Below are positions 36,140 through 46,599 of a stretch of 64,000 nt of DNA, in pieces (position 1 is the first letter of the stretch; each line of letters opens with the position of its first letter). Below the pieces are notes generated by a model that was given only the letters and a program-made list of their open reading frames with translations, was not told the origin of the DNA and ran no database searches. The DNA is taken from positions 16,972 through 80,971 of the forward strand of contig QNGE01000425.1 in NCBI GenBank assembly GCA_008508345.1, in the 5' to 3' direction. The translations under genes were made by a program, and so were the position numbers. The stretch is from Paragonimus westermani. Taxonomy: Eukaryota > Platyhelminthes > Trematoda > Plagiorchiida > Troglotrematidae.

Positions 36140-38440
36140 CCTTGCTCGTTATTATTGACCATGCATCCCCACTAATATTTCTACGAGATCGAACGTTTAC
36201 ACGTTTCTGGTAATTAAGTGCGCAAAGATTTTCCTTATGTAAGTCAGAACATAGATACTAATAGCTTTATTCTCGACGCAGGTAACTAACATGACAATAT
36301 GCGGGTAACGCTTACGACCAAAGCAAAACGAAGTCAATGAGAGTCAGCCAGCATCAATGCAATCTGCCAGCTAAGTGAATAGTCCTATTCCTAAATGAGT
36401 GATTTGGGAATCAGCACAGTATCTGTAGTCAGATGATAGACGGTGTGATTGCTTACACTGTCCGTTTAGACTGGTGATTTCCACAATGCACCCTCAATCG
36501 AGGAAATGAAGAGTGGGGTTGGTAGATGGGAACCAATGCACCTACGATTTCCACACTCGCCAGATTGACGCGTTCTAGCTGATTGAGCTTCGTTCACCCG
36601 GGTTATCTTCACCCCCATCAACTCAACGAACCAGTCAGTCGAATTTAAGCGAGGTAGGCATTTAGCGATTGGTGATGTTGCTCCAGATTTCCTGATCGGT
36701 GTTACTGACTAGTTGCCGCAAGTCACCCAGAGCGTACCCTCGCTGACCCATTGGTGTAACGGACCGAATGATTAACTTGGTTGATTAGCTGTGACCCACT
36801 CGTCATTCCACCATAGTGAGGGGCGCGAGCACCGGCTCAGCGGATCCACATATGTGATGCATGCACTGCACGATTAATTTAAGTGTATTGTAATCATCCT
36901 GGCTAATCCATGCCAGGAAAAATAAGCCCCCACTCAGTCATTCAGAGGTGCCTCACTTCCAAAGTACATCATCTTCGATTCGATGACCCCCACAACATTT
37001 AAACTTATAAGTGCACGACTGCAATGACCAGATCAATTAATGGCACTGAATATATTTTTGCAATCGGTGTGCAGTTTTCCCTACCAAATTGTACTAATTC
37101 TTCTGTGTGAAAATCCATTTCTGGACAGTGCTGTTTGATAATTTAGGTATCTCAGCTGGTCTGTACAGTCTGAGACATCAACGCTCCGATGTAGCACATA
37201 GACTGGAAAAATGTTATCAGGGCCCTGTGATCCATGTGTAACAGTAGCTTTTTCCCGAACATGTGTGCCAAGCAGTTCCAGAACAAAACCAGTGCTTACA
37301 CTGTCCGTCTAGTTTGTCTATAACTTTGTTCCGTAATTGAGAATTTAGGTTCTATAACTTGTTCACTTCCCCTGTTTTAGTTATACTGCCCCGAGTCCGT
37401 ACTTACTGTTATCATATTCAGTGCTCAAAAACAGCTCTGGATTGTAATGCGTGCATCAAAAATTGAAGTTGACCGCTTGATCTCAGCAAAAGGTACTTAA
37501 TGAATGTCACCTCACATCCATACGGTTGTTTTGTGTGTTAGCCGCCGAAATGACTCAGCAATATTCTTCAACTTTGGTTGATTGTACCATTTAGAGGCCC
37601 AACGGTCTTTATGTCTTAGGAACCGGCAAGTTCTTAGCAGTCTTCATATTGTCAAGATCTGTTTTAGGCCTCTTGTGTATGGAAATATGATACTGGAACG
37701 TCACTGTTACTGACATGAAAAACATGTCCCACGAAGTTGTCTACTCTAGTTTCACATACCACTATGGAAATGCTCAAAAACTGTCGTCACGTTCCGTTAT
37801 CATCTTCCCATGAATCAGCGTGTCATCCACTTCACATGATTACCTTTTTAATAGTTTTCAAGTGTCTGGATTAAACTCTTGACACATGTCATTCGAAGGG
37901 TTAGCTTAATCAGTAGAGCACCAAATTTGGTTGAATAACTAGCCCAAAAATAACTGCTAGCACTCGAATGACAAGTCAGTCTTTACATACGATCGATCCT
38001 GCTTAAATCCTGACAAGGTGTCCTCCAAAGTCGGCAAAGTCTATTGTCCTATACGAGGCTCGACGTTCATCAACGTAAGATAAATGCGTATGAGAATAAC
38101 ATCCAATCTTCTTAACATCATTGTTGCTTGACTAGCCCAGGCATTAAGCTGGCGCTCTTCGGTCAAGTTTAGACAGGGAAGTCATCGCTCGTTCACATTT
38201 TTCCGAATGTCCAACAAAACTTCTTCAACAGTCACCACAGTTGATATCACATAGTTGGCTAGAAACAGACTAACAGCAGACGGCCAAAAACGAAGTCCAG
38301 TAAGGAAAGACGGTCGCCAAAGACAATGGCCTCCGCTAATACGAAAAGAAATTTGCCATGAATGAAAATATTAAAATCCATGAAAGTCATTAACTGAATT
38401 CAGGCTGCTTGTTGCATCTCTAAAAAAATTCACACATAAT
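36140..38440. other. Unassigned DNA with a tRNA-like relic
   Basis: The only notable feature is 37887-37973: a perfect 10-bp terminal inverted repeat (TGTCATTCGA/TCGAATGACA) encloses a D-arm-like string (TAGCTTAATCAGTAGAGCA). It resembles a degenerate lysine-type tRNA or SINE head without a T arm. No coding signal. Confidence 0.35.
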
Positions 38441-38446
38441 ACTTAC

Positions 38447-38533
38447 CTTTCTTCGAATCGCTGACCGGCAAATTTGGTCTCCGTAACTCTTGACTTTCGT
38501 CTTTATTCCCACTCGTAGTTTAGGAGCGGGTGG
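38447..38533 (-). CDS. Host exon, 87 bp
   Basis: Minus strand. A strong acceptor (GTCTTCTTCCTGTTGGTCAT then ACAG) precedes 29 codons (PPAPKLRVGIKTKVKSYG, then CRSAIRRK), ending at the consensus donor GAAAG|GTAAGT; phase 0 to 0. It fits between 50470-50694 (ends phase 0) and 32851-33133 (starts phase 0). Basic peptide; no domain recognised. Confidence 0.5.
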
Positions 38534-38849
38534 CTGTATGACCAACAGGAAGAAGACTCGCAGATATAACAGTGGCAAGTGGGCACCGAATCCAATCAAC
38601 ATTATGGTTGCTTATCCTCTAATAGAAATTCAGCACGAATTCTCTGTGATCTACAGACATCCATCCAGCTTTTTGACCATCTTCAGTTCCTTATGACTGA
38701 ACCTAATGATGGATGACTGACAAAATGGTTCTCCTTCCGAAATTCCATGCGCTTTCCTCAATACAGGGCGTTTCTCCTTCGGTAGTTCATGCTTATCAAC
38801 GCAAAACTGTCAAGGAAGTATAGAGCACATTGCACATGTTTGTCTAACT

Positions 38850-39240
38850 ACCTTGTGCCCTGTCCCATTATCACTGATAATGGTCTGCATCTTCCGCTTC
38901 ACAATCACTTCGCTATTACAACTACCAATTACTGTATATTCAGCACGAGTTCTGATTACAAAGGGTCATTCGGTTTGGAATGATAGTATCGTCTATGCAG
39001 TCATAAAGCTGTGTATTTACGCCATCTCCCTCACAGTATTGCATAATGGTCGAGAAATTTTCCTCAAAGATGATTCATTTAAACGCACTGAAACGTTCGA
39101 ACAGTTCACTCAACAGCCTGAAACAATTTTCTTCGAACTCATCTACTGCTGTCCTAGGTTGTTTGTTACCTTCCTGCTCACTAATGCTCAAATTCTCCCA
39201 AACCTGTCTGCCTCCGTCCACAGTAAAATGTTGAATAATT
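38850..39240 (+). pseudogene. Gypsy integrase fragment
   Basis: Plus strand, two frames. ITDNG at about 38870-38885 matches the integrase core VSDNG.QF. HNGREIFLKDD and VEKF..KMIHLNALKRS, near 39040-39085, match the NGQAERFV.TFK.AL motif after the catalytic glutamate. Short and frameshifted; domain call moderate. Confidence 0.5.
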
Positions 39241-40469
39241 ATTGATTAGAATTTGTTTTTCTCCCTCGGACGAGTTACTCAGCATGGCAGTCCTCATATT
39301 TCTGCCATAATAATCACCATGTTTTGTACAATGTGTTATTGGCCGTCACATCTAGTGCACCAAGAAAGAAACGACTGCATTGAGACCGGATAATTAAACT
39401 TGGAGTCAACTCATTTCATTTGTCCTATGGTACTACGTCGAGCAGCCAAACATATTCGAAAAGCTGAACGCAACATTAGAGGAACAGGTAATCCCTGGAA
39501 AACTATTTTACACTCACCTTAGTCGTAAATGTTGGGTTGCAACCAGCAAATCGGTCATCCCACTACTGCGCGTCACAGTCTTGCATCAACCAATTCAGTT
39601 GTTTAAGTCTGACATACATTCAAACAAGTAGTTTTAAGCATAAACCTGTTTCAAACAAGTTTGATATAGCACCTGGCCTTACTTTCGATAGACTGCCATT
39701 AATCGATCTCTGTCCTACTCACAATACAGTATGCGTGTGAGCTAAACAGTGCTCTACAGACGTTGCTGTTCCCATACACTTGCTTTACACCAGTGAAATG
39801 CAAATTACAATCTGAAGCAACAAACTCGGAGTGCTTCGTTGGCTTGGTTTACGTGCATCACAGTGTAACATGTTACGTGAGAAAGATGGGAACGTCTGCG
39901 ACCGTGTTTACTGACGACCAGATTGTCGTACGGTGAAACTTGACTGAGATTTACCCGCATCTGAAACAGTTCGGTTTGAAGATGGCCGTAACGGTAGTTG
40001 AGATGGACATATATATTTCTGGATTTTATTATAATCTGATAGTTACAGTGGTTGGGCCGTGCCTACTGAATCTTTTCGTATACTGTGATTCATTTCGGGT
40101 ATACTTCGACCGTGCTCCCAACAATGAGGTGCATTAACTCGACAGCGGCTTACGAAATGTTGCACTATCCCCGAGCGAATGAAAGCACTGCCCGGTCATT
40201 TGGGTTCACGTCAGCCTACTTGTGGACACTGAGTTCAACGAATTCGTCGGTCTGTTCTATCAGGGCAGTGTCCTGCTTCAGAATCCATTAGCATTTGGCA
40301 ATGGCTTAACGCAAGACGGTCTGTGATATGTGCTCTATCTTAGTAGAACTACTAGCCCTAACGTGCATTTCTTAAGATACTCATAGACCATAAACAATCG
40401 AAAAGTATTTAAACTGATCGGATGTCAACATTTTGACATTCAAGCTGCCACAGAAAGTCGCTGGAAGAA

Positions 40470-41210
40470 ATGTGTTGGTCAAATCAGCAAAACAAGTGTT
40501 CACCATTGTAGAAGTAAAATACTTGGGCTTCGCAGTGGAGGTAAACGGCTGCTGACTGGATTTAAGCAGTTTCAAATTGACGATTGACATAGAACTGCCA
40601 AAGAACCAGACACCCACGGTCCATCACTGGGTGAATCCTAAACTTCGTAACAAGGGCCTAACCATTATCCTTCACTCAAGTGTCTCCCGTGTGGTAGTAG
40701 ACTGAGAAATGTGAAAGTTTCATGCACGGCTTTATACGGCGCACCGAGAAACGTACCTTGCTAGCACAAGTCACGATCTTCAGGTACACCGCGTTGGCAA
40801 CAAGTAGTCTTGATGGTGGAATCGGAGCTGTGCTGAAACAAGAAGATTACCCAGCAGTTTGCACCTTCCACCTGTTAAACACTGCAGAACGGGGGTAGCC
40901 ATAGACAAAAACAAAAGTCCTGGTGGTCCTTTAAGTCGTTCGACATCTGCGAAAATCCAAAGCACTGTTTACAATGGACACGGCTCACTAAACACCATAA
41001 TTCCTGTTCATTATGTGGAAATTCATCGCAATATCAGCGGACAACATGATTTAGAGATACAGTATTCCCTGGCAGCTTACAATAACAAACTTTATCGGTC
41101 GAGCAAAGCGCTTCGGCAGCTTTATGTTCCGTCATGGTCATCTCGAATCGTCTTGGTAGAACCATGTAACATCAGAGCACAAGCAAAACCCGTTTCAAGG
41201 AAATAGTTGA
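40470..41210 (+). pseudogene. Gypsy RT thumb and RNase H fragment
   Basis: Plus strand, several frames. VEVKYLGFAVEVNG at about 40508-40550 marks the RT thumb. SLDGGIGAVLKQEDYPA near 40805-40860 is the RNase H core (family DAS..GIGAVL.Q). AAYNNKLYRSSKALRQ at about 41067-41115 is the end of RNase H. The first catalytic aspartate context is altered (ATSS in place of ATDAS). No LTRs seen. Confidence 0.7.
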
Positions 41211-41806
41211 GAAAATATGTGAACTAGCACTATACTGCAGTGCTTTATGCGTTCAGGTTTTCACCAACAATACAACAACCAGCATATAGGAAGAAGTAGC
41301 TTTGGTGGCAAACGCTGATTTCCGTCGTTCAGTTCTCTAAATTTTTACACTCATCAAACATTCCAAACGGTATCAGTGTCACCGATTTCCCACCCTATTT
41401 CGACTTAGTCACTGACCTCAGAAGTCACTGCTTGATAAGTACTGTTAGTAACTACGAAATTAAGATTTCACGCTCTTGATCCAGTGATCAAAACAACACA
41501 TTGTCCCGCAGCCGATAAGCTGATCATAGATAATTCTGAAACATTCTTCTAGCATAACAAAGCCGGTCTTCGATGACACAGTGGTCAAGCAAAATGTCAC
41601 TCGTCATATTGTAGCGAGAAAGCGTCCAACAAAGCGCAATCTTTATTGTCCAAATCGCCAGTCACATGCAACGCGCGCTCTCTCGTTTATGAGTCGTAAT
41701 TCCAACCCGCAGCACCCCCCGGTTTCCGTTCACACGTCGTGTGCACTTCTAACCGGTTTACGTGTGTGACCGGTGCCTTCTATCGGGGGGTTTTCCGCTT
41801 GCCATT

Positions 41807-42138
41807 CCTCGGCTGTTTGTCCGATTTCCTTGCGCGATGGCTCGCCCGGCTGCTCGTGCTGTCCGCCATCCACTCAGTGTTGGCCTTGACCGTATTCCAA
41901 CATCGTGTTGAGATGTTCCTCTGAATGTTGGAAAAACCACGCCTCCGATCTGGCCGTCTGTCGTATTTCGCCTGCCCTGCCTCGCCCGTTGGTCCGATCC
42001 AGTCGAGCGATGACTCATCCGGTCGCGCACGTTGTCCTTACTCCGATCGCTGCAGGTTTTCGAACGTACCTCCCCCCCCACGTTGAGGCATTCGGCCGAG
42101 CGTTCGAAAACTCGCACCCCCGACCTGACAATCCACCA
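41807..42138 (+). repeat. Satellite-like tandem dimer, 174-bp period
   Basis: Two diverged units start with CCTCGGCTGTTTGTCCGA (41807) and CCTCGCCCGTTGGTCCGA (41981). Each ends with a block like CACGTTGAGGCATTCGGCC. GC- and CpG-rich compared with the surroundings. Single units occur at 16669 and, as an inverted pair, at 54876-55072. Confidence 0.75.
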
Positions 42139-42439
42139 CAATATAATAACCAGTACTCAAAAAGTGAAATGTTTAAAAGGATTCCAGTATAGACTAGCAC
42201 TAGAAACAGTCCTACTTCTCAAGGGCAAATAGGTACTGATAAGTCACACGATGACTAAGACGAACAAAGTGCGGTGTTTTCAGCCCCTTGGACAACTTAA
42301 CGGTACCGAACGTATATCGGTTGCGTCATATACAAGATTCCCGTTAAAATCCTCAAGACAACCGAATTTTTTCTACAAACACTAACCCTGTACGCCATCA
42401 CATTCCTGTAGCGAGAGAATTTTAAAAAACAACTATCAC

Positions 42440-42946
42440 AACTCTTCTTTGGAATTCATCCTCGTGCCATTTGGGTTATGAAGTGCTATATTTATGAAAT
42501 ATTTACGGATTCTGATTACGGATGGTGCTGAGTCGTTGGTTTTAAGTGACAATCAAGAGGAACGTTTGCACCGTCTGTAGTTGACTTTGGAGTGCTTATG
42601 GGACAACAGTATTACCAGCAATCTGAAGAAACGTAAGTTTTTTCAACCAAGTGCCAGCTTTCTGAATAACACAATTAACCCCACCGATTTCAGCCCACTG
42701 TTTAACAATGCTCCTACAGACATCGATTTTCCACATTCCACATCAATGAAGCATCTTCACCAATTCATAAGACTAGTGGACTTCTACAGAGGTCTTATGC
42801 TCAGAGGTGTTGCCTTCATATTGCCGGTAACAAACCACTTCTGTACGACGGATACCAAATTGTTCTTGAATGTGTGGTTGGGCCTTCCTAGTCGATCTGG
42901 TTCTTCTCAAAGAAACTATAATCTACTGCGAAAGGTTATCTCATAG
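42440..42946 (+). pseudogene. Gypsy reverse transcriptase fragment truncated by an inverted-repeat element
   Basis: The palm is seen at 42447-42480 (LEFILVPFGL, family EF.RVPFGL.NAP.TFQR) and EERLHRL at about 42560. A 121-codon open frame (42581-42946) contains FPHSTSMKHLHQFIRLVDFY, matching the thumb motif FP.PTS.KQLRQFIGL.NFYR. The frame is cut at 42946, two bases before the 352-bp arm at 42949, consistent with insertion into this copy. The YIDD box is lost. Confidence 0.75.
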
Positions 42947-42948
42947 AA

Positions 42949-43310
42949 ACTGAACATCAACTTCAGTTGATCATAGCCGTCACAGTCCCATAGACATTCC
43001 AGACAGACCCGTTCGGGAAAACCACCAGACTCGAGTTCCACTCTTGTTAGAGCTCGTCAGTAGTGCAGTAGGCCTTGCCACGGCCGGGACTAGAATTCCG
43101 GCCACGCTTTCATGAGGCAACCGTGTCGACCACTGCGCCGTGGCTCTCACATTAGACACAACTGAATCATCCCATGTGAACGATCAGCCACATTCGCTCG
43201 TGTGTGATGTTCAGATTACCCGATTGTGTAGAGAGGAGATGCGTTAATTGTCTTGTTAACTTCGATCGATGACCTCTCGATTACGACTACTCTCCAAGTT
43301 GAAATCACTG
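42949..43310 (-). repeat. Hammerhead SINE, family B, left arm
   Basis: Same sequence as the right arm but on the minus strand. Similarity to copy 1 (9545-9915) continues past the arm boundary at 43300 (GAAATCACTGGAC against GAGATCACTGAAC), so this is the longer of the two arm copies. Confidence 0.85.
43023..43067 (-). ncRNA. Hammerhead motif, GGAA variant
   Basis: Minus strand: CTGACGA (43060-43054), a stem II hairpin GCTCT/AGAGT, GGAA where the consensus is GAAA, stem III on ACTCGAGT, then GTC. Position A13 appears as G, which is expected to weaken or abolish cleavage. Identical in the right arm. Confidence 0.6.
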
Positions 43311-46240
43311 GACGTGACTGAGCATTCACATGATGTGTCGCATTCGAATGGTCAGGCGATGCCTCGATTTCATTAAGTGTCAGTAAGGAAATTTCCAGTG
43401 TCTGGGCCAGCACGAAAATAGAGAGCACACTGGCTAGTGTGAGAGTAGATCTTCAGTGCTCACCTTGCGGCCAGTTCGGTTGTTGGCAAGTATCCTGAGG
43501 TCTCTTTGAGAGTGTTTCGTCTTGTGTTTTCTACTGGTGTCTGCTGGTGTTGGGACAAATCATTTTTGCTGTGAGCTAAAGTTAGACGATTTAATGAAAC
43601 CACGTATGTGTGTGAATGCAATGAAGTAATCGTGGTCGCACCGTATCGTTTTTGAATAACCACCGCGTGGCAGCTGAAGGTTTAACCAATTCGTTTCAAG
43701 TAAAACTGTATGTACAGAACACGATATCCCCGGAAAGGCTTTGTGGCGTTAATTACTTACATTTTAAGAGGTTGAAAGTAAACCGATGGATGAGTTATTC
43801 GAAATATATCGGGTGATGAGATAACTTGATCCGGCAAAAGTAATGTGCAAACCACCAGTTCAGTCGGCGAATGACCCATCTCTCGTTTAACAAATGACTG
43901 AAATTCAAAAAAAGACAGTGAGAGACGGTGTATCCAACGCGGTGGGTCTTCGTGTGTCTTCTGCTGAGCTTTTAGTTGACAATGACGTCTCTCGACTGTG
44001 TCACTAACACATGGATTATAAGCAGCAGTTCTGGTGTATCTCGTATTGAAAAATATCTTGATAACATTGAAAATTGTGATTCCAGGTGCCTGTCAAGATT
44101 TGTGGCATTAATTGCTGATGTGACAGAGATGGAAACCCACTTTTTCTGAGATGCTTGCGATAGTACAAGCTGCAGTATCAATGACCGGTACAGCTTCCGG
44201 CCATCCTGTAAAACAATTCACACATGGTAAGCCGTATGTAATGTCTTACGTTTCATGGGATTCCTAGGAAATACACAGAGCACAAGAGATTGATATTACT
44301 AACTTAAATCCGAGATCTGTGTTGAATGGCTTAGAAAGGAAAGGCAAGACGGGAGACTGTTTCAGTTTCAGAGGATCAGCCATAGAAAGAATGCGAGCGA
44401 AGAGAAAGTAGAGGATTACAAGCTGTCTAGAAAACTAGTCATTGTCTATCACGCATACAATAACCACGCTGCAACCTACAGCAGACAACAGCTGGCTAGC
44501 GTCTACAATGACAGGTCGAGAGTACCTCTATTCTAACGCAGCTATTCAGTTTGGTGTTTCGAATATGCCCTTGAATTCAAAGACCAATGAGGCAGTTATT
44601 GCAGACTCTGGTAGGGTGTTCTAAAGCGAGTACGCCCAGACATTAAATGAATGTCTTTGGGAAGTTAAACGGCTCGAGTGATGTAGTTTTAGCGAGTTAA
44701 TCTTGAAATGGTTACTCCCACTGGGCACACGTATTGTGCATGAGGGATGTTGAGAGTGGTGGAGAATCCTAATACTAAAATCAACTCCAGTGTAATATGC
44801 CCTGTACCAGTTTGTGCAACCTCTCTGAGTAGGGTAGAGACTGTAGCGTCGTAAATCCTTGCGTGATGGTGGAATTGTCAGGAATCACCAAAGAGTGACG
44901 CGGTCAAGGTTGTATGTCTAGATCAAACCCTGTGGCATGTGACCAAAATGAAAGACCACTGATAACCTCGGTGAATTGTTCTAACGTGCTAGTGGTGTAG
45001 TGACATTAAACACATCCAGTCAACCTGATTGTCAACAAGTTGGACAGACCTAATACCAGTCCAGTCAGTGACGCTCACATGACTACGAACATGTTCATGG
45101 CCAATTTCGTTTAAGGCCTACGGGCCTACGAGACAGGACTCAACACGATAGCTACGCACGGACTGACAAAACAACCAGACCGTCCATACGAATAACCAAA
45201 AGTTGTCCTGGTTTTCTTACAAACCGGCGGTCGGACACTGCTTTGCTGTGTTACATAAACTCATTATGAACCACGTATTGTTTCCTTCTTGTGGACCACC
45301 ATGTCCACATCTGCAAGATTCCACTAAACACTCCGCTAGCACATCACAAATTACAGCGTTGTATTATTTTGTCCGAAGCATTGCTGTAAGTGAACTTATT
45401 TTATGTGAACGTTGTTTGAATTAAAGTCTATTTCTAAACCGTTTTTTAATTATTATTTGGATGTTTAGTGATTTTACGGACACTGTTCACAAGGTATTGC
45501 ATTCCAACACTCACCATCTAACGCAACAACAAAACTGTGAATGTGGCTAAATCAGAGGGTCAGACACTTCAAATGAACTGATTAGTCTGACTGCGTAACT
45601 GTCAAGTTCAGAAAGTTGATATGGCATACACATTCTCTCCTATTCATGTATTTCATCATCGACGTTACGTTGCACGAAACGATCACAAATTAGCCTGGAG
45701 ATGGTGCATCTGTAGAACTGTTCGAAATTATGGTATGTTGAAGTCAGTTCGAAAGAACGATAATGACACATGTGGTTTGTGGAGACATTTTGAAACATCA
45801 CGAAGAATGGCAACTGGGAATTGTAGATTTGTTCCATTTGCAGTTTGTGAAGAGACTTTGAATGCTCTATTAAATCGAGATTAGCTCTCTGTGACTCGAC
45901 CATTTTTGGGGAGTTTGCGGTAAACATATAAATCAGGTTCCCTTACTGAATTGGCCAAAGCGAGGTAAAAAAAAACACACTGGAAAACTAGCAATTATCG
46001 TCCAGCTGACGAATTTCTGGAGGTGGATATGTGACAGACCTGGTCAATGTGCATTTGCCAACGGTTTGTGAGCCGAATGTACACCAAAAGTGCGGTGCAT
46101 TCCCAAATGTTAAAAACTTCTGATAACGGTAACAAGTGTTAACAACCCTCTGCTGAAAGTAAGAAAAATTTTCACTAACGGGTGACACGAGTTTTTTCTA
46201 CATAGATATCGCTCAACAGGCTCATGATTTCTGTGGTACT
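43301..46240. other. Interior of the inverted-repeat structure
   Basis: No transposase or RT motif recognised. Exon-like frames occur at 44442-44624, at 45203-45390 (ending at a donor-like GCT|GTAAGTG) and at 45621-45884. The last is 87 codons, rich in Arg, His and Cys (WRWCICRTVRNYG). They may be decayed element genes or chance. Confidence 0.35.
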
Positions 46241-46592
46241 AACTTGGAGAGTAGTCGTAATCGAGAGGTCATCGATCGAAGTTAACAAGACAATTAACGC
46301 ATCTCCTCTCTACACAATCGGGTAATCTGAACATCACACACGAGCGAATGTGGCTGATCGTTCACATGGGATGATTCAGTTGTGTCTAATGTGAGAGCCA
46401 CGGCGCAGTGGTCGACACGGTTGCCTCATGAAAGCGTGGCCGGAATTCTAGTCCCGGCCGTGGCAAGGCCTACTGCACTACTGACGAGCTCTAACAAGAG
46501 TGGAACTCGAGTCTGGTGGTTTTCCCGAACGGGTCTGTCTGGAATGTCTATGGGACTGTGACGGCTATGATCAACTGAAGGTGATGTTCAGT
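46241..46592 (+). repeat. Hammerhead SINE, family B, right arm
   Basis: On the plus strand, box A (CGGCGCAGTGG) is at 46401-46411 and box B (GAATTCTAGTCC) near 46443-46454. A 5-bp acceptor-like stem pairs GCCAC at 46398 with GTGGC at about 46460. The hammerhead follows directly at 46476-46518, then about 75 bp of tail. Order and layout resemble the schistosome Sm-alpha SINE. Confidence 0.85.
46476..46518 (+). ncRNA. Hammerhead motif, GGAA variant
   Basis: CTGACGA at 46481-46487, stem II GCTCT/AGAGT, GGAA at 46502-46505, a short stem III, and cleavage triplet GTC at 46511-46513. Stem I pairs UGGUG (46514-46518) with CACUA (46476-46480), one G-U included. All parts are in the correct order; only A13 is changed. 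Confidence 0.65.
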
Positions 46593-46599
46593 CTAGCCA

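Larger units (their letters stand above)
42949..46592. mobile_element. 3.6-kb structure bounded by 352-bp inverted hammerhead SINEs
   Basis: Bases 42949-43300 and the reverse complement of 46241-46592 agree at all but one position that I compared (42960 A versus C). The interior is 2.9 kb. Each arm is a family B SINE with a tRNA-like head and a hammerhead, heads facing inward. No target-site duplication was found (flanks CTCATAGAA and CTAGCCAGG differ). It may be a composite mobile unit, two SINE insertions homogenised by gene conversion, or a recent inverted duplication. Confidence 0.7.

Noticed and set aside
41758..42141. 127-codon Arg-rich minus-strand frame
   Set aside because: It lies entirely in the tandem satellite dimer; arginine richness follows from CpG content.
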